Below are positions 1 to 5,289 of a DNA stretch of 9,519 bases, in pieces; the stretch's first letter is position 1; every line of letters begins with the position of its first letter. The stretch comes from Lachnospiraceae bacterium UBA3632 (GTDB lineage: Bacteria > Bacillota > Clostridia > Lachnospirales > Lachnospiraceae): the NCBI GenBank assembly GCA_002373975.1, contig DFKZ01000083.1, positions 1 through 9,519 of the forward strand. The letters are read 5' to 3'. Position numbers and translations under genes: made by a program. A model generated the notes under the pieces. That model was not told the DNA's origin. It saw nothing but the letters and a program-made list of their open reading frames with translations, and did no database searches.

Positions 1-74
1 TTTATGTGCAATATATACAAAAAATCAACTTAAACGATTAAAAAATTGTAAATATTATGCAATTCCATCTGTAA

Positions 75-85
75 TATGATATTAT
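75..85 (+). promoter_or_regulatory. Weak candidate promoter for the alarmone synthetase gene
   Basis: An extended -10 element is visible: TGA at 77-79 followed directly by TATTAT at 80-85, which matches TATAAT at five of six positions. No good -35 hexamer lies 16-18 bases upstream (about 3 of 6 matches at best), and the surrounding 1-200 region is so AT-rich that chance -10 matches are expected. If it is used, the leader would be about 110 nt. Low confidence. Confidence 0.3.
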
Positions 86-172
86 GATTATAGCATATGG
101 CATTGAAATGAAGAATAAGAAGTTCAGAAAACAAACTGTTTATCAGATATATATTGTGAACTAAAAGGAATT

Positions 173-195
173 AGTAAAGGAAATCAGTAAAGGAA
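173..195 (+). repeat. Tandem duplicated ribosome-binding segment before relQ
   Basis: The 10-mer AGTAAAGGAA occurs at 173-182 and again at 186-195, a 13-base period. Each copy holds an AAAGGA Shine-Dalgarno-like core. The second core (189-194) lies 8 bases from the ATG at 203 and is the functional candidate. The first is 21 bases away and too distant to act on this start. Confidence 0.6.
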
Positions 196-202
196 TACAA
201 AA

Positions 203-841
203 ATGGATCTTATAGGAAGTAATGACGGGATTGAGACATGGCAGGAAGTAAGCCTGCTTTATAATGCCGCACTCCGTCAGATGCAGACAAAGGTTGAGAT
301 CCTCAACGAGGAATTTCAGCATACGCATCAGTATAACCCGATAGAACATATCAAAACCAGGATCAAGACCCCGGAAAGTATTGTCAAGAAGCTTAAACGT
401 CATGGATATGACTCCACCATCGAGAACATGGTCAATTATGTTAACGATATTGCAGGTATCAGGATAATCTGCTCATTTACCTCAGACATATACCGGATAG
501 CGGAGATGATCAAGCATCAGCAGGACATTCAGGTAATACAGGTAAAGGATTACATCACTTTCCCCAAGGTGAGCGGGTATAAGAGCTATCATATGATAAT
601 AACGGTACCTGTCTATCTGTCCGACAGGAAGGTGGATACCAAGGTCGAGATGCAGATACGTACCGTTGCCATGGACTTCTGGGCGAGCCTTGAGCACAAG
701 ATCAATTACAAATTTGAGGGAGATGTTCCCGAAAGGATCTGCCAGGAGCTTGTGGATTGTGCCAAGATGGTGAGTGATCTGGATGACAAGATGCTGGAAC
801 TTAACGACGAGATAATGGAACTCTCGCGGAAGCCGGAATAG
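203..841 (+). CDS. relQ: Small alarmone synthetase (GTP pyrophosphokinase, RelQ/YjbM type)
   Basis: The 212-residue protein is a stand-alone (p)ppGpp synthetase. It transfers pyrophosphate from ATP to the 3' hydroxyl of GTP or GDP in the cytosol. Visible synthetase-fold motifs are NDIAGIRI (81-88, with the catalytic Asp82), KDYI (115-118), the nucleotide-stacking GYKSYH (125-130), and VEMQIRT (148-154, with the catalytic Glu149), followed by MDFWASLEHKINYK. The length and motif spacing match Bacillus YjbM/RelQ with an offset of about ten residues. There is no HD hydrolase domain and no TGS or ACT domain, so it is a synthetase-only SAS protein and not a long Rel. The ATG is chosen because AAAGGA lies 8 bases upstream. 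The gene appears monocistronic, with a strong terminator 12 bases after the stop. Its product would be expected to oppose expression of the ribosomal and RNA polymerase genes that follow, but that link is inferred from known physiology. Confidence 0.95.
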   Translation: MDLIGSNDGIETWQEVSLLYNAALRQMQTKVEILNEEFQHTHQYNPIEHIKTRIKTPESIVKKLKRHGYDSTIENMVNYVNDIAGIRIICSFTSDIYRIAEMIKHQQDIQVIQVKDYITFPKVSGYKSYHMIITVPVYLSDRKVDTKVEMQIRTVAMDFWASLEHKINYKFEGDVPERICQELVDCAKMVSDLDDKMLELNDEIMELSRKPE

Positions 842-853
842 ATTCCGGACTTT

Positions 854-884
854 AAAAGAGCGGCTGCCTGATGGCCGCTCTTTT
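854..884 (+). terminator. Rho-independent terminator of relQ
   Basis: A perfect 11-bp stem, AAAAGAGCGGC (854-864) with GCCGCTCTTTT (874-884), closes a 9-base loop. The A-rich left arm and U-rich right arm make it potentially bidirectional. It lies 12 bases downstream of the relQ stop, with GC-rich inner base pairs. Confidence 0.92.
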
Positions 885-944
885 GTAATGCAATTATCCG
901 TTAACAATAGCGGAGTATAAATATGTGCCCATAAAATGAGGAGT

Positions 945-970
945 GCCCGAGTCCCTTCCGGAACCCGGGC
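945..970. other. Orphan GC-rich hairpin without a U-tract
   Basis: GCCCG (945-949) pairs with CGGGC (966-970). Pairing continues inward as GT/AC and CC/GG, with two single mismatches, around a TTCC loop. It is not followed by a run of T, so it does not look like a terminator on the + strand, and on the - strand there is also no T-run directly after it. Function unknown. Confidence 0.5.
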
Positions 971-1085
971 GATTATGAAAAAATGATCGAATAACACTTT
1001 GCTTTGTTCTTTATCAATATAACAATCAATTATGAACTAAGTATGAACAACCTGTAAAAAGTTAGTAAAGTTCCCCTATGAAATA

Positions 1086-1105
1086 AAAAAATGCAGTCAT
1101 TTTTT
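1086..1105. repeat. AT-rich inverted repeat upstream of the coiled-coil gene
   Basis: AAAAAATG (1086-1093) and CATTTTTT (1098-1105) form perfect 8-bp arms around CAGT. As RNA it would be an A/U hairpin ending in U's, possibly a weak terminator. It overlaps the next palindrome by three bases. Confidence 0.5.
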
Positions 1106-1121
1106 GTGCAATATGCACAAA
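1103..1121. promoter_or_regulatory. Perfect-arm palindrome, operator candidate
   Basis: TTTGTGCA, ATA, TGCACAAA gives two perfect 8-base arms around a 3-base centre (19 bp). This size and symmetry are typical of a site for a dimeric DNA-binding repressor or activator. It ends 57 bases upstream of the -35 element of the promoter at 1179-1207. A 17/20 match to its flanking 20-mer occurs at the very start of the window, upstream of relQ. No cognate regulator is encoded here, and it does not fit the spacing of the Rex consensus. Confidence 0.45.
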
Positions 1122-1178
1122 GCAGAAGCGGGAGCATTTACACCAACACGGCTGAAAGAGTAATAAACGCTTTTTTTA

Positions 1179-1207
1179 TTGTAAAAAGCTTGCAGAAATG
1201 GTAAAAT
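1179..1207 (+). promoter_or_regulatory. Sigma-A-type promoter for the coiled-coil/peptidase operon
   Basis: TTGTAA (1179-1184, four of six consensus positions) is separated by 17 bases from TAAAAT (1202-1207, five of six). Transcription would start near 1214, giving a short leader of about 43 nt before the ATG at 1257. Confidence 0.6.
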
Positions 1208-1256
1208 CATAGAATGTCTGAAACTATGTCTGTTTATCAGCAGAAAGGAAATGATT

Positions 1257-2087
1257 ATGGATACCTTGATGGATACGCTCGCACAGAAGCTTAATGCACA
1301 GGAAATGATACGTGCCAACGGTGAGGCGGAAGCACAGCAGATGGATATGCTCAAAGTTCAGGTAGGAGAATATCAGGGATGCCTTGACAGACTTCAAAAT
1401 GTCTGCGGAGAACTGGGTGACCTTGAAAATCGTATCAGTTCGCTGAGTCTTCCCGATAAGAGTGCGGCAAATGAGGAAACCATTAATGCTATCAAGGAAA
1501 GGCTGGAGGAGCTTTCGGAAAAGACCGGAAGCCAGCTTGAGGAATTCTCCCAGAGAACAGGGAGCCTTATTGCTGAGCTTTCAAGAAAAACCGACAGCAG
1601 ACTCGACGAGATTTCGGAGAAGACCGACAGCAGAATAGCGGAGCTCTCTCAGACCACTACCAGCAGGCTGGATGAAATGACCCAGACGACCACATACAGA
1701 CTGGATGAGCTTTCGAGGACCACCAGCAGCAGGCTGGATCAGATGTCCCAGACTACCAGTAGCAAGCTCGATGCCATATCGGATGCCACCAGCAGTAATC
1801 TTAAGGAGTTTTCCGATTCCACGGGAAAGCAGCTTAAGGATATGCAGGGCGAGATCCTCGGAAAAGTGGGAATGGAGGATGAACTCCACAAGGAAGGTGT
1901 CAGGATATATAAGAACCTTCAGGCAGCAATAGTAAATGAGCTTGAGCCTGTGGAGGAGACCGTGATCCAGACCAAGAAGCAGATACTGAAGGAAATCGGG
2001 GGACTCAGGCTTATAGCGATCGTGTCTCTTGTCATGTCCACAGCGTCGCTTGCTGTTCTTATACTGAACATACTCGGCATTATTTAA
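1257..2087 (+). CDS. Tail-anchored coiled-coil protein with 11-residue (hendecad) repeats
   Basis: Not a family I recognise by name. From the ATG at 1257 the protein is 276 residues. This start is preferred over the ATG at 1251 because the GAAAGGA site (1243-1249) is 7 bases from it and only 1 base from the other. Residues 1-65 look alpha-helical and contain two Cys (42 and 50). Residues 87-196 are ten consecutive 11-residue units of the form S-x-x-T-x-S-x-L-x-E-[LIMF], with core residues spaced 3-4-4, the signature of a hendecad coiled coil. Roughly residues 252-274 are one hydrophobic segment ending two residues before the C-terminus, so this is a tail anchor with the rod predicted in the cytosol. 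There is no signal peptide and no catalytic motif. It is followed closely by an M23 peptidase gene with no terminator between them, suggesting co-transcription. A structural or scaffold role in the envelope is inference only. Confidence 0.85.
   Translation: MDTLMDTLAQKLNAQEMIRANGEAEAQQMDMLKVQVGEYQGCLDRLQNVCGELGDLENRISSLSLPDKSAANEETINAIKERLEELSEKTGSQLEEFSQRTGSLIAELSRKTDSRLDEISEKTDSRIAELSQTTTSRLDEMTQTTTYRLDELSRTTSSRLDQMSQTTSSKLDAISDATSSNLKEFSDSTGKQLKDMQGEILGKVGMEDELHKEGVRIYKNLQAAIVNELEPVEETVIQTKKQILKEIGGLRLIAIVSLVMSTASLAVLILNILGII
1515..1844 (+). repeat. Ten degenerate 33-bp tandem repeats encoding hendecads
   Basis: Ten in-frame 33-base units run without interruption from the Ser codon at 1515 to the Met codon at 1844. 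Examples of the encoded units are SRKTDSRLDEI, SEKTDSRIAEL, SQTTTSRLDEM and SRTTSSRLDQM. One further unit just upstream (INAIKERLEEL) fits the same phase more loosely. The middle units are the most alike (Q/R-T-T-x-S-R-L-D), suggesting growth by internal duplication. Confidence 0.85.
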
Positions 2088-2110
2088 GCCTTTTGACCTA
2101 CCTTTTATAT

Positions 2111-3709
2111 ATGAACCAAAAAGCTATAAGAAGAACACATAAAAGAATTGAATACGGATTTGTTGTCGCAACCCTTGCGGCTCTATTCGTGTGCACATTT
2201 TTCACAAACGGTATCGGCCGTTTCAAAAAGACCGGAAATAATTTCTTCAATATATATGTGAACGGCAAAGCTGTGGGAGTCATTGATGATGACAGCCGCG
2301 CCGAGCACCTTCTGATCGAAGCAAGAAGAAATGTTGCTGCGGAAAACGGATCCCTTGTGTTTATGACCGGAAGCCTTGAAACCGTCGGAGAGGAAAGGCT
2401 CTTTGGAAGGGTGGATGAGGAAGAAGACGTTATCCGTAATATCGAAGGGGTTCTCAGGGGCACGATAAACGAGTCGATGCAGAGAACCTGCACTGTCAAG
2501 ATAGAGGAATACATGGTTACCTTGAGGGATCTGGATGAGGCAAGGCGGCTGCTTCAGGCTGCGCTGGATCTGTATGATACATCCGGACGATTCGAGGTAG
2601 AGCTCGCAAATGTCGGAGACAGGGACTTTGATGTGATCACTCCCACCGTAATAGATACTGAGGCCAAGGAGGAAGAAACGGAGACCGAACCGGTGGAAGA
2701 ACTTCTTCCCGTGGGGGGAGCCGGACAGTTTATCAATGAATGGGGCCTCTCCGATGTGTCGGACGTAGAATCCATGGACTTTGAGGATTTTGATCTGGGA
2801 GTCCTCAATATGAATTTTATAGAAGATGTCGAGATCTGTCAGGGGTACCTTCCGGGCTCACAGGTTACGGATCTGAACACCGCGATAGAGAATGTTACCA
2901 AGGAACAGGAAACACCCGGAGAGTACGAGATCAAATCGGGAGATTCGCTTTCGGGAATATCCATGGCGGTCAATATCCCTATGGAGACTCTGGTGGCACT
3001 CAACCCCGAAAAGCTGGATAATGTAAATTCGACTATCCATGTGGGCGATATCCTCACCATCACGATACCTGAGCCGGAGCTTTCGGTGGAAAGGATCGAA
3101 CGTGAGTATGTCGAGGAAGTATATGACGCCGAAGTAATATATGTAGATAATGATGAATGGTATACGACGCAGACAAAGATCCTGCAGCAGCCTTCATCGG
3201 GATACAGAAAAGCCATACTGGATATTCACTATACTAATGATAAGGAAATATCCAAAGAGGTTATCAAGGAGCAGATACTTCTCGAAGCGGTTCCCAAGAT
3301 CGTAGAGAGAGGAACAAAGATACCTCCTACATATATCAAGCCTCTCAGCGGCGGACGAATCAGTTCTTACTTCGGAGGAAGAGCGTCACCGGGCGGAATC
3401 GGAAGCACCAATCACAAGGGTATCGACTGGGCTACGCCTATAGGAACCCCGATCTACGCATCCAGCGGTGGTACGGTTGCCACATCCGGATGGGTTGCAG
3501 GATACGGATATGCGGTATTCATCAACCATCCTGACGGAAGACAGACCAGATACGCCCACCTTAGCAAGACTCTTGTTCCCGTGGGAGCGTACGTGAACCA
3601 GGGCGACCTGATCGCATACAGCGGTAACACAGGTAACTCCACCGGACCTCACCTGCACTTTGAGATCAGAATTAACGGTACAGCCGTTAACCCGTTGGAC
3701 TACTTATAA
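2111..3709 (+). CDS. Membrane-anchored LysM-G5-M23 peptidoglycan endopeptidase
   Basis: The 532-residue protein (from the ATG at 2111) is a zinc metallopeptidase predicted to cut peptidoglycan cross-links outside the membrane. A positively charged N-terminus precedes one membrane segment at about 15-34, with no lipobox. An uncharacterised region (about 45-265) includes an acidic Glu/Thr-rich linker. A LysM domain lies at about 270-320 (YEIKSGDSLSGIS to VGDILTITIP), a G5-like domain at about 325-409, and an M23 domain at about 412-529. Metal and catalytic residues are present: HKGID (His435, Asp439), YAH (His483) and HLH (His514, His516), so it should be active. The start is uncertain. A TTG at 2093 is in frame, but neither start has a Shine-Dalgarno sequence. 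The ATG is 23 bases after the previous stop, so translational coupling is likely. The partner gene upstream encodes a tail-anchored coiled coil. No strong terminator follows. Confidence 0.9.
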   Translation: MNQKAIRRTHKRIEYGFVVATLAALFVCTFFTNGIGRFKKTGNNFFNIYVNGKAVGVIDDDSRAEHLLIEARRNVAAENGSLVFMTGSLETVGEERLFGRVDEEEDVIRNIEGVLRGTINESMQRTCTVKIEEYMVTLRDLDEARRLLQAALDLYDTSGRFEVELANVGDRDFDVITPTVIDTEAKEEETETEPVEELLPVGGAGQFINEWGLSDVSDVESMDFEDFDLGVLNMNFIEDVEICQGYLPGSQVTDLNTAIENVTKEQETPGEYEIKSGDSLSGISMAVNIPMETLVALNPEKLDNVNSTIHVGDILTITIPEPELSVERIEREYVEEVYDAEVIYVDNDEWYTTQTKILQQPSSGYRKAILDIHYTNDKEISKEVIKEQILLEAVPKIVERGTKIPPTYIKPLSGGRISSYFGGRASPGGIGSTNHKGIDWATPIGTPIYASSGGTVATSGWVAGYGYAVFINHPDGRQTRYAHLSKTLVPVGAYVNQGDLIAYSGNTGNSTGPHLHFEIRINGTAVNPLDYL

Positions 3710-3731
3710 AACCAAATAATTACTTATAAAA
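3701..3731. repeat. 11-bp direct repeat spanning the peptidase stop codon
   Basis: TACTTATAAAA occurs at 3701-3711, where it encodes the last Tyr-Leu-stop of the peptidase, and again at 3721-3731, exactly 20 bases later in the intergenic region. It may be a small duplication at the gene end; no function is evident. Confidence 0.55.
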
Positions 3732-3737
3732 AAACAG

Positions 3738-3766
3738 TTGACTCGCCGGATTCTATATGCTATAGT
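3738..3766 (+). promoter_or_regulatory. Strong extended -10 promoter of the rpmG-secE-nusG-rplKA operon
   Basis: TTGACT (3738-3743) is followed by a 17-base spacer and TATAGT (3761-3766), with TGC (3758-3760) as an extended -10. Transcription should begin near 3773. A 9-bp inverted repeat, TGACTCGCC (3739-3747) and GGCGAGTCA (3772-3780), brackets the promoter. Its left arm overlaps the -35 element and its right arm the start site, an arrangement that could serve as an operator. Confidence 0.8.
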
Positions 3767-3774
3767 AATCGGGC

Positions 3775-3798
3775 GAGTCAGAATCAGACTCTTTTTTT
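3775..3798 (+). terminator. Small hairpin plus T7 just after the rpmG operon start site
   Basis: GAGTC (3775-3779) can pair with GACTC (3787-3791) around a 7-base loop, followed at once by seven T's (3792-3798). The 5-bp stem is short for an efficient terminator. It may partly stop read-through from the peptidase gene, or act as an early attenuator on transcripts from the promoter at 3738-3766. The GAGTC arm is also part of the longer promoter-spanning inverted repeat. Confidence 0.4.
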
Positions 3799-3836
3799 AG
3801 TGTAAACTTATACAGTTAATTTTCGGAGGAAGAATC

Positions 3837-3986
3837 ATGCGTACCAAGATTACTCTTGCCTGCACCGAGTGCAAGCAGCGCAACTACAATACCACAAAGG
3901 AAAAGAAGAACATGCCTGATCGTTTCGAGATCAAGAAGTATTGCCGTTTCTGCAAAAAGCATACTCTTCATAAGGAAACCAAGTAA
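3837..3986 (+). CDS. rpmG: 50S ribosomal protein L33 (zinc-ribbon form)
   Basis: This 49-residue basic protein is a small component of the large ribosomal subunit near the E site. It carries two CxxC pairs, Cys9/Cys12 (ACTEC) and Cys36/Cys39 (YCRFC), so it is the zinc-binding C+ form. The first residues, MRTKITLACTEC, and the KKYCRFCKKHTLHKETK tail are typical of the family, and its length is standard. GGAGGA at 3825-3830 lies 6 bases before the ATG. It is the first gene of the operon and is followed 18 bases later by secE, the usual rpmG-secE-nusG arrangement in Firmicutes. Paralogous C- forms of L33 exist in some Firmicutes, but none is visible in this window. Confidence 0.97.
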   Translation: MRTKITLACTECKQRNYNTTKEKKNMPDRFEIKKYCRFCKKHTLHKETK

Positions 3987-4004
3987 TCATTTCGGAGGTT
4001 AATT

Positions 4005-4229
4005 ATGGAAGACGCTAAGAAGAACAAGCCGGGCTTTTTTAAGGGCGTAAAGTCTGAGTTCGGTAAGATTACATGGCCTGACAGAAAGGCAACTTTAAAG
4101 CAGTCTGTTGCAGTAGTGATCATCTCTGTGCTCGTCGGAGCTCTTATCGCCGTGCTGGACCTTGGAGTAACACGCGGAGTGAAAGCTGTGGTGAACATAG
4201 GAGTTGAACAGACAAACGACGGACTGTAA
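4005..4229 (+). CDS. secE: Preprotein translocase subunit SecE
   Basis: The 74-residue protein is the essential small subunit of the SecYEG channel in the cytoplasmic membrane, where it clamps SecY. A charged amphipathic N-terminal region contains the family motif around KITWPDRKATL (residues 21-31). It is followed by a single transmembrane segment at about 34-54 (SVAVVIISVLVGALIAVL). This is the short single-span form typical of Gram-positive bacteria, not the three-span enterobacterial form. CGGAGGT at 3993-3999 supports the ATG at 4005. The stop overlaps the ribosome binding site of nusG (AAGGAGG, 4228-4234), so the two genes are tightly coupled. Confidence 0.96.
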   Translation: MEDAKKNKPGFFKGVKSEFGKITWPDRKATLKQSVAVVIISVLVGALIAVLDLGVTRGVKAVVNIGVEQTNDGL

Positions 4230-4239
4230 GGAGGGACCT

Positions 4240-4761
4240 ATGGGCGAGGCGAAATGGTATGTTGTACATACTTATTCCGGATATGAGAATAAAGTAAAGG
4301 TCGACATCGAGAAGACCATCGAGAACAATAAGAAGCTTGCCGAGCAGATCCTTGAAGTCCGCGTTCCCATGGAGGACGTAGTCGAGATCAAAAACGGCGT
4401 AAAAAAGACTGTTTCCAGGAAGCTTTTCCCCGGATATGTTCTTGTCAATATGGACATGAATGATGAAACCTGGTATGTTGTCCGCAATACCCGCGGCGTT
4501 ACAGGCTTCGTAGGACCGGGAAGCAAAGCTGTTCCTCTTTCCGATGCGGAGATGAAACCCCTCGGTATCCATACCGATAATGTAACGATAGACTTCGGCG
4601 AGGGCGATACCATCGCGGTTGTTGCGGGAGTATGGAAGGATACGGTCGGAGTTGTACAGAAGCTTGATATGAACAAGCAGACTGCAACCATCAATGTAGA
4701 GCTTTTCGGCAGAGATACACCTGTAGAGATCAGTTTTGCCGAAGTAAGAAAGCTCGGTTAA
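4240..4761 (+). CDS. nusG: Transcription termination/antitermination factor NusG
   Basis: The 173-residue factor binds RNA polymerase through its N-terminal NGN domain (about 5-110, starting KWYVVHTYSGYENKV and including RKLFPGYVLV and TRGVTGFVGP). A C-terminal KOW domain (about 118-172, GEGDTIAVVAGVWKDTVGVV) can contact Rho or ribosomal protein S10. It modulates pausing and couples transcription with translation. The length is ordinary and there is no insertion domain. The reading frame is open back to a TTG at 4204 inside secE, but the ATG at 4240 is chosen because AAGGAGG ends 5 bases upstream and the protein then starts where the family does. A 91-base structured gap separates it from rplK. 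Confidence 0.98.
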   Translation: MGEAKWYVVHTYSGYENKVKVDIEKTIENNKKLAEQILEVRVPMEDVVEIKNGVKKTVSRKLFPGYVLVNMDMNDETWYVVRNTRGVTGFVGPGSKAVPLSDAEMKPLGIHTDNVTIDFGEGDTIAVVAGVWKDTVGVVQKLDMNKQTATINVELFGRDTPVEISFAEVRKLG

Positions 4762-4774
4762 TTAAAGTTTGGTT

Positions 4775-4797
4775 ATATCGGGACTATTCCCTGATAT
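4775..4797 (+). other. First hairpin of the nusG-rplK spacer
   Basis: ATATC-GGGA (4775-4783) pairs with TCCC-GATAT (4788-4797) around CTAT, with one bulged T at 4792. It sits 14 bases after the nusG stop and four bases before the second hairpin. No U-tract follows, so it is probably part of a leader or processing structure and not a terminator. Confidence 0.5.
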
Positions 4798-4800
4798 ATA

Positions 4801-4833
4801 GTGGGAGCATGCATAGGGTATGCGCCTAACCAC
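4801..4833 (+). promoter_or_regulatory. Probable L1-type autoregulatory RNA element before rplK
   Basis: Outer GTGG (4801-4804) pairs with CCAC (4830-4833). Inside, GCATA (4811-4815) pairs with TATGC (4819-4823). The strand pattern TGGGAG-stem-loop-CG-CCTAACC resembles the element at 5290-5319. L1 is known to repress the rplK-rplA unit by binding an mRNA mimic of its 23S rRNA site, and I infer that role here. The element ends 7 bases before the AGGAGGTG ribosome binding site, close enough to affect initiation. Confidence 0.5.
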
Positions 4834-4852
4834 ATTTTTAGGAGGTGCCATT

Positions 4853-5278
4853 ATGGCAAAGAAAGTAGAAGGCTACATCAAGTTACAGATCCCGGCCGGC
4901 AAGGCAACACCTGCACCGCCGGTAGGTCCCGCGCTCGGTCAGCACGGCGTGAACATTGTTGAGTTCACAAAGCAGTTCAATGCAAAGACCGCTGATAAGG
5001 GAGATACCATCATTCCCGTTATCATCACAGTTTACTCTGACAGAAGCTTCAGTTTTGTTACCAAGACTCCGCCCGCTGCAGTTCTTCTCAAGAAGGCTTG
5101 CAACATCAAGAGTGGTTCCGGAGTACCCAACAAGACAAAGGTTGCTACGATCTCAAAGGCTAAGCTTAAAGAGATCGCTGAGATCAAGATGCCCGATCTT
5201 AACGCTGCAAGCGTTGAGGCAGCTATGAGCATGATCGCAGGTACAGCACGTTCAATGGGTATCACCGTAGAGGACTGA
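4853..5278 (+). CDS. rplK: 50S ribosomal protein L11
   Basis: The 141-residue protein has the exact usual length for L11. It binds the GTPase-associated region of 23S rRNA at the stalk base, where elongation factors act, and it is also needed for stringent-response sensing by long Rel proteins. The N-terminal domain carries the Pro-rich QIPAGKATPAPPVGPALGQ stretch (about 13-31) and HGVNIVEFTKQFN. The C-terminal RNA-binding domain begins near TKTPPAAVLLKKA and ends in GTARSMGITVED. The frame is open to 4820 upstream, but AGGAGGTG at 4840-4847 fixes the ATG at 4853. It is followed 57 bases later by rplA, with a hairpin in between. Confidence 0.98.
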   Translation: MAKKVEGYIKLQIPAGKATPAPPVGPALGQHGVNIVEFTKQFNAKTADKGDTIIPVIITVYSDRSFSFVTKTPPAAVLLKKACNIKSGSGVPNKTKVATISKAKLKEIAEIKMPDLNAASVEAAMSMIAGTARSMGITVED

Positions 5279-5289
5279 TCAGATCAAAA

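Larger units (their letters stand above)
842..1256. other. Gene-free regulatory stretch between relQ and the coiled-coil gene
   Basis: This 415-base stretch holds no supported gene. It contains the relQ terminator (854-884), an orphan hairpin (945-970), an AT-rich hairpin (1086-1105) overlapping a palindrome (1103-1121), and a promoter (1179-1207) with a ribosome binding site for the next gene. A 16-codon reading frame beginning at 936 lacks a ribosome binding site and was not accepted. No tRNA-like or known riboswitch fold was recognised. Confidence 0.7.

Noticed and set aside
945..970. tRNA-like T-arm on the minus strand (GGGTTCCGG)
   Set aside because: The GGTTC is not followed by the expected A-N-N-CC of a T-loop, and no acceptor, D or anticodon arms can be drawn.
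936..986. 16-codon + strand reading frame (MRSARVPSGTRAIMKK)
   Set aside because: There is no ribosome binding site before the ATG, it covers the orphan hairpin, and nothing in it resembles a known leader peptide.
482..997. Long minus-strand reading frame across relQ and the following gap
   Set aside because: It overlaps the clearly conserved relQ coding region, has no ribosome binding site and runs through the relQ terminator; its codons mirror the + strand gene.
1103..1121. Palindrome as a Rex (NADH sensor) operator
   Set aside because: Rex sites resemble TTGTGAA-N4-TTCACAA with an even total length. Here the half-sites end in GCA/TGC and the centre is three bases, so the match is only superficial.
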